A stretch of 64,000 nt of DNA, taken from contig JBBINR010000014.1 in NCBI GenBank assembly GCA_037443785.1, forward strand, positions 13,227-77,226, in the 5' to 3' direction. A program made the position numbers and the translations under genes. Source of the DNA: JAQUOA01 sp037443785 (GTDB lineage Bacteria > Bacteroidota > Ignavibacteria > UBA10030 > UBA8401). How positions within the stretch are numbered: the stretch's first letter is position 1; every line of letters begins with the position of its first letter. Of this stretch, positions 16,575 through 26,999 are shown one piece after another. Under the pieces are notes generated by a model. The model was not told the origin of the DNA. It did not search any database and saw only the letters and a list, made by a program, of their open reading frames with translations.

Positions 16575-19514
16575 TCAACTTTCCCTCAACGAAATTCTGA
16601 ACGTAACAACGGTTCCCTTGCCGGAGACCGAAGATATTTCCATACTTCCTCCGACACCTTCAATTCTTTTTTTCATATTCCCAACGCCGTTGTTGAAGCG
16701 ATGTAATTGTGTGTTGGAAAAACCGCGTCCATTATCTTCAATTGAAAGATGAACAACATTTGTTTCCACATGTACAGAAAATTTCACTTCTGTTGCACGC
16801 GCATGTTTTACAATATTATGAAGCGACTCCTTCACCGCCATAAAGATGCTGTGACGCTGTTCGGAAGAGAGCGGAACAGTAGGAATATCGGGAGGAATTG
16901 CCAACCGGCATCGTATTTCAGCGTGCATCAAATAACGGATGGCATACTGCTCAAGGAAATCGATCAAACTGTCCAGCGTATCTTGCTGCGGATTCACCGC
17001 CCAGACAATCTCGCGAAATGAATCAATCACTCCACGTGCAGTCGCACCAATGTTCGTTAAATGCTGCTGCGTTTCGGATTTGTTTTTCCCCTTCTTTGCA
17101 AAGTCAGTCATCAAACCGATTTCTGTCAGCCGTGCACCGAGTTCGTCATGCAAATCATGAGCAATCCGAAGACGTTCCCGTTCCACCGCTGCTGTTTTTT
17201 CGATTGCCCGAATTTTTTCACGCGTCTTTCTCTGCTCATTTAATTTTACTGTCCACACAATTACGCCGATCGATAGGAATGCCACTCCCGAACGGAACCA
17301 CCACGTCATCCAGAACGGCGGTAAAATAGTGAACATCACTGCATCTCCTTGCTCGTTCCAATAACCGTCATCGTTTGATGCGATTACCTGAAAGCGGTAT
17401 TCTCCTGGCGGCATCTGAGTAAAGTACGCAGTCCGCCGCGTGCCGGCATCAATCCATTCAGAATGATATCCGTCAATTCTAAACCGGAATTTTACCTTGG
17501 ATGGATCAGTGAAATTGAGTGCCGTATAATGGATTTCGATATTAGAGCTGTCGTACGGAATTTCCGACCTGCCAAGGTCAGTTCGAGAACCGTCAATAAA
17601 AAATTGTTCAATATGCACCTGGGGCAGTACAGTATTCACAACTACTGTTGAAGGATCGACAACTGCCAATCCCTCCACTGTGGGAAAATAGATCTTTCCT
17701 GCCGCATCCTTCACGGCTGAAGGCTGAAATCCACCGTTTGTTTCGATTGTCCTCATCCCTTCCAGCTTTCCGAATGACTTCACCCGTAAAGGGCGCTCCG
17801 GATGTTCAGCATGCTCATTCAACTCTTTTCTGCTCACACGCGCAATGCCACGGTTGCTCCCCATCCAGAAATACCCCGAATCATCCTCAACGATATGTGA
17901 AATGATATTGTCGAACATGCCGTCGGCCATTGTAAACACAGTAAATGTTCCATTGCGATACCGAATTAATCCGCCTCCGTAGGAACCGAACCACATCGTT
18001 CCATCCCCATCTTGATAAATGGCGCGGATATAGTGACTGGTCAACCCTGGAATTGCCATAAACGATTCAATCGATCCATTTCGCATCCTGTTCAATCCGT
18101 TGACGGTCCCAATCCATAGATTGTTCGAGCGGTCTTGAAAGATGCATCGAACATCGTTCGATGAAAGTCCCTGTTCGATTGAATATTTTTTAAATTGACC
18201 ATCGTGCAATGAAAATAATCCGTTAGAGCAACCGAACCACATGTCGCCTCTGCGGTCTTCATATATCACGAAAAGGAATTTACCGGAAAATCCAGGATAG
18301 TACTTCTTCTTTCCATTCAGACGGTACAGTATGCGTCCCGAATCAGTTCCCCATACACGCCCTTTCGAATCTTCCAAAATGGACCAGGTAAATCCATTGC
18401 TATCGTACATCGGAACCTTCGAACGAACAATATGATCTCCTGTCATTTCAAAATCGCCGCCGCCATTGGTACCGATCAGCAAGCCGCCGTTCTTGCGCGG
18501 AGCGAGTGATAACACCCGTTCTTCACGAAGACCCTGTTGGCGACCATAGGTAACAACTGATGCTGAACGGATCTTCTCCAGTCCACGAGAGAAAGTTCCT
18601 GCCCAGTAATTTCCCTCCTTGTCTTGAATGAAACTGCTGAGACTCACATCGGAAAGTCCGTCGTCGTTTGTGATAGTGATGATCTGCGGTCCTGTTAATC
18701 GAGCCGCTCCGACGTTGCCGACTCCCCAAACATCGCTGTTGTTATCGACAAGCAAATGCTGAAGATTATTGGACGGAAGCCCATCGCGAACAGTATAGCG
18801 TTTCATCATCCCGTTCCGGTATCGTAAAATACCGCTCCCGTTCGTGGCTATCCACACAGTCCCTTTTGGATATTCAACGACACTCCATGGATTATACCGC
18901 GCGACAGAAGTTACGTCGAAACAGCGGACGATTGTACCACCGATTGCACAAAGAACATCTTTACCCGTGACCGCCCAGAAATCTCCTTCGCCCGCAGTCG
19001 CTCTGCGCCGAAGTGAGTCATTATAGATGAAGTTTTGACGGGTAAATTTCTTTCCATCGTAACGATAAATCGAACTGCCAATCACCCAAAGAACCCCTTT
19101 TTTATCCTGAAGAATATCCCCGCTCAGCGACACTCCGTATTGTTCAATGAATGACGTGAATCCATTCTTGTCCTTCCGAATCAATCCCTGTTCCGTGCTG
19201 ATCCAGAGAACGGAGTCTCTATCTTCGAATATTTTTAAACATCGATCAGACATCATCCCAGGAGAATTAGAACGATCGAACACGGTGAAACTGACGCCAT
19301 CAAACCGGACAAGTCCGCCGAAGGTAGCAAGCCAGAGATATCCATCCTTCGACTGAATAATCGAATTCACAGAACTCTGAGGAAGTCCTTCATCCAATCC
19401 CCAGTGAGTAATAACAAAATGCTTTGGCGGTCGAATCTGTGCAGAAGTCTCGGCTGAGATTGAAAGGAAAATGCAAAACAGGAAAAATCGGAGTATGAAG
19501 TCTGTTTGTTTCAT
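16575..19514 (-). CDS. Propeller-sensor histidine kinase (Reg_prop, Y_Y_Y, HisKA_3) (module 1)
   Basis: About 979 residues from the ATG at 19514. The longer frame to 19595 runs through the terminator of the upstream gene, so it is not the start. A signal peptide is followed by some 14 Reg_prop repeats (LDEGLPQSSVNSIIQSKDGY, many W-x-G-x-x-x-G-L) that form two periplasmic propellers, then a Y_Y_Y domain (GYHSEWIDAGTRRTAYFTQM). One transmembrane helix (WFRSGVAFLSIGVIVW) precedes the HisKA_3 helix with IAHDLHDELGARLTEIG (His about 785) and a HATPase with DNGRGF. It should sense extracellular material and phosphorylate the regulator directly downstream. Confidence 0.93.
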   Translation of the reverse strand: MKQTDFILRFFLFCIFLSISAETSAQIRPPKHFVITHWGLDEGLPQSSVNSIIQSKDGYLWLATFGGLVRFDGVSFTVFDRSNSPGMMSDRCLKIFEDRDSVLWISTEQGLIRKDKNGFTSFIEQYGVSLSGDILQDKKGVLWVIGSSIYRYDGKKFTRQNFIYNDSLRRRATAGEGDFWAVTGKDVLCAIGGTIVRCFDVTSVARYNPWSVVEYPKGTVWIATNGSGILRYRNGMMKRYTVRDGLPSNNLQHLLVDNNSDVWGVGNVGAARLTGPQIITITNDDGLSDVSLSSFIQDKEGNYWAGTFSRGLEKIRSASVVTYGRQQGLREERVLSLAPRKNGGLLIGTNGGGDFEMTGDHIVRSKVPMYDSNGFTWSILEDSKGRVWGTDSGRILYRLNGKKKYYPGFSGKFLFVIYEDRRGDMWFGCSNGLFSLHDGQFKKYSIEQGLSSNDVRCIFQDRSNNLWIGTVNGLNRMRNGSIESFMAIPGLTSHYIRAIYQDGDGTMWFGSYGGGLIRYRNGTFTVFTMADGMFDNIISHIVEDDSGYFWMGSNRGIARVSRKELNEHAEHPERPLRVKSFGKLEGMRTIETNGGFQPSAVKDAAGKIYFPTVEGLAVVDPSTVVVNTVLPQVHIEQFFIDGSRTDLGRSEIPYDSSNIEIHYTALNFTDPSKVKFRFRIDGYHSEWIDAGTRRTAYFTQMPPGEYRFQVIASNDDGYWNEQGDAVMFTILPPFWMTWWFRSGVAFLSIGVIVWTVKLNEQRKTREKIRAIEKTAAVERERLRIAHDLHDELGARLTEIGLMTDFAKKGKNKSETQQHLTNIGATARGVIDSFREIVWAVNPQQDTLDSLIDFLEQYAIRYLMHAEIRCRLAIPPDIPTVPLSSEQRHSIFMAVKESLHNIVKHARATEVKFSVHVETNVVHLSIEDNGRGFSNTQLHRFNNGVGNMKKRIEGVGGSMEISSVSGKGTVVTFRISLRES

Positions 19515-19547
19515 CGTGCCAAAATACAGAATACGGGGGAAAAAGCA

Positions 19548-19572
19548 AAGCCCCATCATTGACGGGGCTTTG
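19548..19572 (-). terminator. Terminator of the 19602-22556 gene
   Basis: AAAGCCCC / GGGGCTTT stem; on the minus strand it is followed by GCTTTTT. It separates the T9SS cargo gene from the kinase of module 1. Confidence 0.75.
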
Positions 19573-19601
19573 TTTGAATGGGACTTGTTCATCATCTGGA
19601 A

Positions 19602-22556
19602 CTATTTAAGCAGCATCATCTTTTTCAACTGTATATCGTTCCCACTTTGCAATCGCGCAAAATAAATTCCGCTGGCAAGTTTCGAGCCGTCAAACTGCAC
19701 CGTATAACTTCCCACCTCTTTCACTTCATTCACCAATGTTGTCACTTCTCTTCCAATCGCGTCATACACTTTTAACGTGACATGACTATTCACTGGTAAT
19801 TGATAGTTGATAATTGTTGATGGGTTAAATGGATTTGGGTAATTCTGTTCCAGCGCAAAAACTTTCGGCGTGGTGGAGATATTTACTTCAACCGTTGAAG
19901 AATATTTGAATGAACCATCGCGGTCAATTTGTTTTAAGCGATACGTAACTTTGCCAGATGCGCTTGCATCAATGAAGGAATATGATTTGGACGAGTTTGA
20001 ATTTCCGTTTCCTTCTACAAATCCTACTTTGCTCCACGTCTCATTTCTACCATCTACCTTCTTACTCTTTTCAATTTCAAATCCATAATTATTATTTTCC
20101 GTTGCTGTCTTCCACTTCAATTCAACTCCGTTTTGTTTTGATGATGCTGTGAATGAAATAAGTTCCACCGGAAGCGCCTCTACCGTTCCTAAGGTAAACT
20201 GGCTAAAACTGTTTACCCCGTTAAATGTAATTGTTGTACTCGTGATGTTCGAAGCTCCAGTGACTGCTGCAGTCCAATTTCCGTCATCATTTCCTGAGCG
20301 ATGATAGAGTGTGTAATTTGATGTGTTTCCTGCTCCATTTAGAGTGAATGTTGAGGGAACAATAAATGTTAAATTCCCTGCAAATGTTCCCGGCGTACCG
20401 AAAGCATTGATCACCCAGTACCTATTGCTTAATGGCGTTCCCGATATTCCTGTCGTTGAATTAGGTGCCAAAGTAATTTCTGTTCCTGTGATATCAATGG
20501 CAGCATCAAAATCATTTGTCATCGTCATCGACACAGTGCCAAGATTTGCAGTGCCGGTAGTAAAACTCGATTGTGTTGTGCTTGTTCCTGTTCCCACCGG
20601 TACGGTCGATGCAACCCATGAAGAACCTGTCACCGTACCGGTATAGCTGCCAACATAATCAATCGTTGAGCTTCCCGTTCCTTCGTTCAGTTGGAAATAC
20701 GCAACGAGATTGCTGGTTGCATTGGGGAGCGTACGGTGCATACTTTCCCGTATCTGCTGCTCGCTTCTGGCGATGTTCCAGAACCGGACTTCATCTACTT
20801 TTCCATAAAAAGGATATATGCCGGTCACTTCCGTCAGGTCGCCAATATTAAATCCGAGAAGAGTGTTGGGTTGAAATGATACGCTGTTCTGCGTGCCTTG
20901 TAAGATACCGTTGATATAGAATTTCATTGTTCCGGAGGAATAGGTAGTAGCAAGATGTGTCCACACAGAATCTTTTATAGTATCCCCGATAATTTGCGCC
21001 CAACCCGCTCCTATCCCAAGCCATGATGCCCAGTGATTTGTGTTATCCGCATAGAAATAATATCCATGGGATCCGCCAGTCGAATTTTCCGATGCAACGG
21101 GAGATCGATAGGTGCTTCCTCCGGCACACCATGCCCAAAACTCGATAGTAAAATTATCTGATGGATTCAGCGCGCTCGAATACGGTATATTCACATAATT
21201 GTTTCCCGATCCTGGAAATGATAGTGCGTTACCAGGAATGTTGTCGGTCTCTTTGTGTGTGGTAAAATTCTGTTGGGCACCTCGATAATAAACGGTAGTA
21301 TTAGCTGCAACGATTTTATAATAGTACGTCGTAACGCTGGAAAGTCCGGTTACAGATGCTGAAACGCTTATTGCATTGTTACCGGAAGCTGTATCAGGGA
21401 CGGCATTTACGCTGTCAGTGTACACGCCGCTTGTCGTTCCGTAAATAAAACGGACTGCCACAGTATCACCGTGAGGAGAAACAAATCCATTGAGTGTTGC
21501 TGACGCAACTCCAATAGATGTTGCAGCTTGTGTCGTTGCACTCAGTGATCCAAAATTATTCAAAACCCGAAGTGTTGGATAGTTCGCATTCGTTATTTGC
21601 CATGTATTTGTAAAATCCCATGCCCTATCTGTGAAGGTGCTGGCTGTTTTCAGTGAATCGGTCGGTTCTGCAGTACCGCCAGTTGAGACATTTGTTGAAT
21701 CAGAATTATAGAAACAGTTTGTGATTGTACTGCCGCCAGTAGTTCCGATAAAACCTCCATAGAAACTTCCATGTGCAACTACACCAGCAGCGTAAGAATT
21801 TGCCACTGTCGAATTTGCCAGAATACCTACAAGTCCTCCCAGATTGCTTGAAGTCGAGGAATCGACTGAGCCTGTTGCATAACAATTAGTGATTGAGCTG
21901 CCGTTTTCTGCGTCACCAATTAAACCGCCAAACGCTGACTTTCCGGATTTCCCCCTTACATTTACGGAGGAATAACAAGATGTCACAGAGCTTGCATTCA
22001 AATCTCCCACCAGACCCCCTGCATAGTCCCCGGAATTAATTGTCCCTGTTGAATAGCAATTTGAAATTGAAGCACCACCTCCAACTAATCCTGCAAGAGC
22101 GCCTGTGTAACTAAAAAGCAAGTTCGAAATATTGACATCAATCAAACCTAGATTTGTAACGGCGGGGTTTTGAGAACTGGATATTTTCCCAAAAAAACCA
22201 ATGCAATAGTCAGCACCAACAATGTATACACCTGATATCGTGTGGTAATTGCCGTTGTAAACACCGGAAAAACCGATGGTAAAGGATCCTATTTGTTTAA
22301 ATCCATTTCCACTGTTGTAAAAATCACCGCCGACCTGAAAATCCGATGCGGAGAAACTAATATCCACGGTTTGAATAAAGTATTTCGACCACTCTCCTGA
22401 ATGCTCGGAAAGATACTTCAAATCTGTCTTACTCGCTATCTGGTACGGATCGCCGCTTGTTCCTGATCCGCCACTGTAACTTTGCGCCAAAATCGGCACA
22501 GTTGTCGACAGATAAACTACCACGATGAATAGAAAGCTCGTAACCGACTTTTTCAT
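19602..22556 (-). CDS. Secreted GLUG/LamG protein with T9SS sorting domain (module 1)
   Basis: A 984-residue protein with signal peptide (FLFIVVVYLSTTVPILAQ). The N-terminal third has GLUG-type repeats (GGLVGDLNASSVTSCYSS, GGLIGDAENGSSITNCYATG, GGLVGILANSTVANSYAAG), which form a beta-helix in related adhesins and peptidases. An FN3-like segment follows (ATLNGFVSPHGDTVAVRFIY), then a LamG domain (AYFQLNEGTG nearby, KVDEVRFWNIARSEQQIRE), a repeat-bearing linker (20039-20070) and the sorting domain (QNYPNPFNPSTIINYQLP...KMMLLK). It is the cargo member of the first module; a role in surface adhesion or carbohydrate binding is likely. Confidence 0.87.
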   Translation of the reverse strand: MKKSVTSFLFIVVVYLSTTVPILAQSYSGGSGTSGDPYQIASKTDLKYLSEHSGEWSKYFIQTVDISFSASDFQVGGDFYNSGNGFKQIGSFTIGFSGVYNGNYHTISGVYIVGADYCIGFFGKISSSQNPAVTNLGLIDVNISNLLFSYTGALAGLVGGGASISNCYSTGTINSGDYAGGLVGDLNASSVTSCYSSVNVRGKSGKSAFGGLIGDAENGSSITNCYATGSVDSSTSSNLGGLVGILANSTVANSYAAGVVAHGSFYGGFIGTTGGSTITNCFYNSDSTNVSTGGTAEPTDSLKTASTFTDRAWDFTNTWQITNANYPTLRVLNNFGSLSATTQAATSIGVASATLNGFVSPHGDTVAVRFIYGTTSGVYTDSVNAVPDTASGNNAISVSASVTGLSSVTTYYYKIVAANTTVYYRGAQQNFTTHKETDNIPGNALSFPGSGNNYVNIPYSSALNPSDNFTIEFWAWCAGGSTYRSPVASENSTGGSHGYYFYADNTNHWASWLGIGAGWAQIIGDTIKDSVWTHLATTYSSGTMKFYINGILQGTQNSVSFQPNTLLGFNIGDLTEVTGIYPFYGKVDEVRFWNIARSEQQIRESMHRTLPNATSNLVAYFQLNEGTGSSTIDYVGSYTGTVTGSSWVASTVPVGTGTSTTQSSFTTGTANLGTVSMTMTNDFDAAIDITGTEITLAPNSTTGISGTPLSNRYWVINAFGTPGTFAGNLTFIVPSTFTLNGAGNTSNYTLYHRSGNDDGNWTAAVTGASNITSTTITFNGVNSFSQFTLGTVEALPVELISFTASSKQNGVELKWKTATENNNYGFEIEKSKKVDGRNETWSKVGFVEGNGNSNSSKSYSFIDASASGKVTYRLKQIDRDGSFKYSSTVEVNISTTPKVFALEQNYPNPFNPSTIINYQLPVNSHVTLKVYDAIGREVTTLVNEVKEVGSYTVQFDGSKLASGIYFARLQSGNDIQLKKMMLLK
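20039..20070. repeat. Low-complexity repeat in the linker of a T9SS protein
   Basis: Plus-strand (T)CATTTCTACCATCTACCT followed by TCTTACTCTT: short pyrimidine-rich units that encode KKVDGRNETW just before SKVGFVEGNGNS. It occupies the same linker position as the insertions at 13619-13689 and 33295-33325 in related proteins, although the DNA is unrelated. Confidence 0.5.
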
Positions 22557-22583
22557 ACCATCCTCCTAATAATGATTTATGAA

Positions 22584-22925
22584 TTACTGATGAAGTATAT
22601 TTGATAGTTCAAAAAGATTTTCTTTCGAAACATACGCCGTTGCACCGGCTTCGTGTGCTGCTGTACGAAACGATTCATTGTCGTAATCAGTCACCATAAC
22701 TACTTTCGCAGATGCATTGTGCTGTACTATTTCTTTTGTTGCTTGGATTCCATCCATTTTCGGCATTTGAATATCCATCACCACCCAATCGGGATGAAAC
22801 TTACTGAAGGAATCAACTGCCTCAATGCCGTCGGAACATTCAACGATGATATCGGCATTTCTTGCAGCAACTCCCCGAATCGCTTTCCGCATTGCAGGAT
22901 TATCATCAACAATCATAATTACCAT
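22584..22925 (-). CDS. Stand-alone receiver-domain protein (CheY-like)
   Basis: A 113-residue receiver domain with no output domain. It has acidic DD at about 7-8, phospho-Asp in WVVMDIQMPKMDG at about 51, Thr in VMVTDYD and Lys in YVSKEN. It lies between module 2's regulator (23225) and the T9SS gene of module 1 (22556, 27 bp downstream), so it may be co-transcribed with the latter. Candidate functions are a phosphate sink, cross-talk with the three kinases or control of a non-transcriptional partner; none can be decided here. Confidence 0.9.
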   Translation of the reverse strand: MVIMIVDDNPAMRKAIRGVAARNADIIVECSDGIEAVDSFSKFHPDWVVMDIQMPKMDGIQATKEIVQHNASAKVVMVTDYDNESFRTAAHEAGATAYVSKENLFELSNILHQ

Positions 22926-23224
22926 TGATACTCCGCTCAGTTACGATGGATAAATTATTACATCGAACTTACGCAATAGGGTACTTCTTCGGAATCAGTA
23001 GCAGTACGGAATTATCTCGGTAGTGGTACGGAGGAGAAATTGACATGATAAGATTCCTGTCAAGTATCAAAAAGGAATGACAAATAAAGCGCGTTATTCC
23101 GTTATGTTCTTAAACGGAATCTGCATACGCAGGGGAGCGGTTTATATATTTTCCTCTTTTCTCAGAGGAGAAGTTTGTCAATGAACTCCCGACAAACGTG
23201 TTCGGAAATGACGAGGAATGTATT

Positions 23225-23893
23225 TTACAATTTGTATTTGCTCTCAATAGCAAAACGAAGAAGTGCGTTTTGACCTTGAAGATTCAATTTAGCGGAAATA
23301 TTGCTGCGATGAGAATCAATGGTGCGTGGACTGACGAAGAGTTCTTCGGCTATTTCTTTGGTAGATTTATGTTGACTGATGAGCTTCAATACTCTGCGCT
23401 CAGTTTGTGTTAAGAGCGACAGCGAGGACGCGCCTTCCTGCAGCAGCATGTTCTCTTGTGTACGAGCAACGGTAAATGTCGAAAGTGCTGGACTGATATA
23501 ATACTTCCCTTCTTTGACAGCGGTAATTGCTTGAACGATATCAGAAACGGCTCCCTCTTTAAGCACATATCCCATCGCCCCCGCATCAATTGCCGCCGTA
23601 TAAAAACTTTCATCGCTGTGCATCGTTAATATAATAACCTTGCTTTTTAATTTTCTGGAACTGATCGTTTTAGCAATGTCTATTCCCGACATCTGCGGCA
23701 TATCAATATCTGTAAGGACAATATCAGGACGAAGTTCTTCGATCTTTTGCAGTGCATCGCTTCCGTTGCCCGCTTCGCCGCACACTGTAAATGTCTGTTC
23801 GGCCTCAATCAGGTCCCGAAGGCCTTTGCGCATGATCGCATGATCATCGGCGATAAACACGCGAACTTTCCCTTGATCTGTTGATTTAGCCAT
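23225..23893 (-). CDS. NarL/FixJ-type response regulator (module 2)
   Basis: A 222-residue protein with a receiver domain (DD at 16-17, phospho-Asp in LTDIDMPQMSG at about 62, ILTMHSD, Lys in YVLKEG) and a C-terminal LuxR helix-turn-helix (LTQTERRVLKLISQHKSTKE, then FVSPRTIDSHRSNISAKLNL). Its start overlaps the end of the kinase gene upstream by 8 bp, showing translational coupling. In sequence it is the most divergent of the three regulators; those of modules 1 and 3 are closer to each other. Confidence 0.94.
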   Translation of the reverse strand: MAKSTDQGKVRVFIADDHAIMRKGLRDLIEAEQTFTVCGEAGNGSDALQKIEELRPDIVLTDIDMPQMSGIDIAKTISSRKLKSKVIILTMHSDESFYTAAIDAGAMGYVLKEGAVSDIVQAITAVKEGKYYISPALSTFTVARTQENMLLQEGASSLSLLTQTERRVLKLISQHKSTKEIAEELFVSPRTIDSHRSNISAKLNLQGQNALLRFAIESKYKL

Positions 23894-26800
23894 GATGTTT
23901 CTTTTTTGTGAATTGAAATTTCAGCGTCGTTCCTTTACCCGGCAATGATTCCATCTGCATCGTCCCCTCGAGCAATTGAACACGCTCGTTGATATCATTC
24001 ATCCCCAATCCATGCGATTGTTTCGGATGACTTCCCATCCCCTTCCCGTTATCGGAGATTGTCAACACAATATACCCATCAACTAGTGACAATACCACAT
24101 TGACCGAAGTCGCTTGTGCATGTTTCAGAACATTGTTCAATGATTCCTGAATGATGCGAACAATATTGATCTCATCTTCTTTTCGGAAAAATCCATCCAC
24201 GTCATCAATCTCACCGGCCACTTCGAGCTCTTTTGTACTGCGAATACGTTTCAATAGAGATTTGATTGTCTCGGTCAATCCAAGTCGGTCAAGTTCCGGC
24301 GGACGGAGATCGTGAGAGATATTACGAACCTCCGTGATGATATTCGACGCAGCAACGGATTGTTCCTCGAGCATTTGCTTCAATCCGTCATCCATTTCTC
24401 CTTCACGCAATTTTAATTGAAGATTGTGTTTCAAGATCAACAATTCTTGTCCAACACCGTCGTGCATTTCGCGGGAGATTCTTTTTCGCTCTTCTTCCTG
24501 TCTCTCAATAAGCATTCGTGCAAATAACTGCTGGCGTTCTTTCTCTTCTTGATGTTCTTTGTCGTGCAGAAGCTTAAGCCGTTTCTTATTCCACGTATCG
24601 AATCTTCCGATGGAGACAATCAGGAAGAGGAAGTAGGAGAGATATGCCCACCGCGTCCTGTACCAAGGAGGAAGCACTTCCAAAGTAAATGTTGCAGCTG
24701 CACTTTCTTTGTCATAAAGATTTTTCGCTTTTGCTTGAAGTGTATATGTTCCTTCATCAAGATTTGTATAAACAGCCCTTGCAGTCGAAGACCATGATGA
24801 CCATTCTTTATCATACCCTTGCAGTTGGTAACTGAAAACTGTTTTTGATTCGTCGTCAAAGAAAGGTGCCGCAATATGAAACGTTACGTCATTATTGTCG
24901 TACGAAACAACCGCACTGGAAATATTTCCACCATAACTTACTATACTATCATTTTTCGTCGTCACTTTTCGTATAAGTGTGGAAAAGCCGGCATCATAGT
25001 TTTTTAAATCCTGTTTCGCATCATACCGGAATAAGCCGTCGGTCGTTCCAATCCACAGCACACCGTCGGAATCCTGATGCACTGCGTTAAATTCTGTCCG
25101 TTCAAACCTGCGGAACGGCTTATAGTTCCATGTGTACTCTCCGTTATGTTCCGGCTGCAATATTCCCGGATCGTAACGCTTATTGGATAACGGGAAAATA
25201 ATGATCGAACCGTTATTCGTCATTGCAATTTTTTCAATATCTTGCTCTCCATTATATAATCTCGGATGGATTTTACGGTACGGTTCAAATCGGTCTGTTC
25301 CGCTGTTACACACATACAATCCTTTTTCAGTCGCAAAGACAATTTCATTGTTGATGATATAGGGAAGCACAGTACGCAACGACGGCAAGCCGTCTTTTTG
25401 AGTAAAGTATCGAATCGCTTTCGGCTTGGTAATAGAATTTTGATCCATGGTTACACGAATAACGCCGGCATTGTACGTTCCGAGCCAGAGATCGCCGCTC
25501 GCATCTTCTTCAACGCGGCGAATATTATCCCGCACACCTTCGATGATTCCTTCGTCAATCCATTTTCCATTTTCATATCGGATAGAAGCAAGCAACGGAT
25601 CATCAACAATGAACATCCTATTCCTATTTTTCAATGACCTGTGCATTGCAAGTCCATATTTCCCGCTTCGGGCCAAGATTGAAGTCTTACCTTTGATTTC
25701 GTATATACCGCCCGGCGTTCCTGCTAAAAGTATATGTGTATTGCGATTCACCGTAAAATCAAATAAACTCCAACATTGTCCTGATGGTAATCCTGATACT
25801 TTCTCCATCATATTATGTTTGTTCACGAAATAAATACCTTCAAATGTTGCAACGAACAATGTATCGTGAAATCTTAGAACGTCCGATACGGTTCCATGCA
25901 AACCATTCTTATTATTCCAATAGCTCCATTCTAGTGATACATCGGTTTTCGCGATTCCGTTTTCGGTCATGAACCATAAATTATTGTTATACGAAAGAAA
26001 CATCGAGTAGACAGAACTGGTCGTCAATACATTATTTTCATTCCACCGCTGCACAATGTTTCCATTTGGAGAAATGAGCTTCACTCCGTCTGTTAACGTA
26101 GAGATTACAAAATATCCAGCTGGTAGTATCGTTGTCGAATAAATGTTTGGATGTACATTAAATAATCGATCTTGAATACCAAAGGGTGTCGACCTCCTTG
26201 AGCTGTTATGAAAGATGAATGCACCTGCATTTCTTGTTGAAATTAAAATAGAATCAGAGGCATAGTAGTTGCCTTGGCGAAACGGTTTATCTTTATAAAA
26301 ACTACTGACTAATGTAATGCCGTCGTCTTCAACTCGCATTAGACCACGGTCTTTCTCATACACATACACCTTCCCGTTATGCGAGAATATCCCCATAAAT
26401 GATGATTCTTTTCCTGGAAGGTAAGTTTTAATTGCTGGTTCTGGCGACGAAGTGTATTTGAATATTGCTTCTACGGATAAAAAATAGACTGCATTATGCA
26501 TTATTATTGTCTGCCACACCGCCCGGAACTTCATTTCCTGGTTGCGGATTAAATGACGAAGCGTAACGAATACTTTTTTTCCGAGCGAATCTGCTGTGAG
26601 ATATCCGAAATCATTAATTGCACCGGTGTAGATAATACCATTACTATCTTTTGCAAAAGAAAACACTGTTGTCTTATTGGGAATATCAATGACGCGCCAC
26701 TCTTTCCCGTCATATTCGGTGATGCCTCCTCCGTTTGTCATACCAAAATACATTATACCGTTGTCATCTTGAATAGCACCCCATACCTGAGAAGTGTTGT

Positions 26801-26918
26801 CATACTCTTTAGAGGAATAATGCCGTATAAATGGAAAACCCGTTTCCTGCGCACTTAGTAATGAAGAGCAAGGAATGCCATTGATATACAATAAGAACAA
26901 CCATGTAATTTTTTTCAT
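23886..26918 (-). CDS. Propeller-sensor histidine kinase (module 2)
   Basis: About 1010 residues from the ATG at 26918 (signal peptide KKITWLFLLYINGIPCSSLL). The large periplasmic part has degenerate Reg_prop blades (YSSKEYDNTSQVWGAIQDDN, GDLWLGTYNAGVIRV, DGVLWIGTTDGLFRYDAK) and a Y_Y_Y domain (YDKEWSSWSSTARAVYTNLD). A transmembrane helix (YLSYFLFLIVSIGRF) is followed by a HisKA_3 helix with RISREMHDGVGQELLILKHN (His about 814) and a HATPase (DNGKGMG). Its propeller is less regular than in the kinases of modules 1 and 3, and the HDGVG box is the NarX-like variant, so module 2 may recognise a different signal. Confidence 0.92.
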   Translation of the reverse strand: MKKITWLFLLYINGIPCSSLLSAQETGFPFIRHYSSKEYDNTSQVWGAIQDDNGIMYFGMTNGGGITEYDGKEWRVIDIPNKTTVFSFAKDSNGIIYTGAINDFGYLTADSLGKKVFVTLRHLIRNQEMKFRAVWQTIIMHNAVYFLSVEAIFKYTSSPEPAIKTYLPGKESSFMGIFSHNGKVYVYEKDRGLMRVEDDGITLVSSFYKDKPFRQGNYYASDSILISTRNAGAFIFHNSSRRSTPFGIQDRLFNVHPNIYSTTILPAGYFVISTLTDGVKLISPNGNIVQRWNENNVLTTSSVYSMFLSYNNNLWFMTENGIAKTDVSLEWSYWNNKNGLHGTVSDVLRFHDTLFVATFEGIYFVNKHNMMEKVSGLPSGQCWSLFDFTVNRNTHILLAGTPGGIYEIKGKTSILARSGKYGLAMHRSLKNRNRMFIVDDPLLASIRYENGKWIDEGIIEGVRDNIRRVEEDASGDLWLGTYNAGVIRVTMDQNSITKPKAIRYFTQKDGLPSLRTVLPYIINNEIVFATEKGLYVCNSGTDRFEPYRKIHPRLYNGEQDIEKIAMTNNGSIIIFPLSNKRYDPGILQPEHNGEYTWNYKPFRRFERTEFNAVHQDSDGVLWIGTTDGLFRYDAKQDLKNYDAGFSTLIRKVTTKNDSIVSYGGNISSAVVSYDNNDVTFHIAAPFFDDESKTVFSYQLQGYDKEWSSWSSTARAVYTNLDEGTYTLQAKAKNLYDKESAAATFTLEVLPPWYRTRWAYLSYFLFLIVSIGRFDTWNKKRLKLLHDKEHQEEKERQQLFARMLIERQEEERKRISREMHDGVGQELLILKHNLQLKLREGEMDDGLKQMLEEQSVAASNIITEVRNISHDLRPPELDRLGLTETIKSLLKRIRSTKELEVAGEIDDVDGFFRKEDEINIVRIIQESLNNVLKHAQATSVNVVLSLVDGYIVLTISDNGKGMGSHPKQSHGLGMNDINERVQLLEGTMQMESLPGKGTTLKFQFTKKKHHG

Positions 26919-26955
26919 TGCCGAAAAATACGTAATCGCTAACAAAAAACAAAAA

Positions 26956-26975
26956 AGGCGGAACTGCGTCCGCCT
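26956..26975 (-). terminator. Terminator of the 27000-28925 gene
   Basis: AGGCGGA / TCCGCCT stem with a six-base loop; on the minus strand it is followed by TTTTTGTTTTTTG. It separates cargo gene and kinase in module 2. Confidence 0.85.
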
Positions 26976-26999
26976 CGAATATTGTCGATGAATTGGCGT

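Noticed and set aside
19515..19595. Earlier start for the module 1 kinase at 19595
   Set aside because: The extension contains the terminator of the upstream gene and gives no signal peptide, whereas the ATG at 19514 does.
23040..23063. TTGACA and TGTCAA facing each other, possible overlapping divergent promoters before the stand-alone receiver gene
   Set aside because: The -10 at the right distance is poor on both strands and no plus-strand gene follows.
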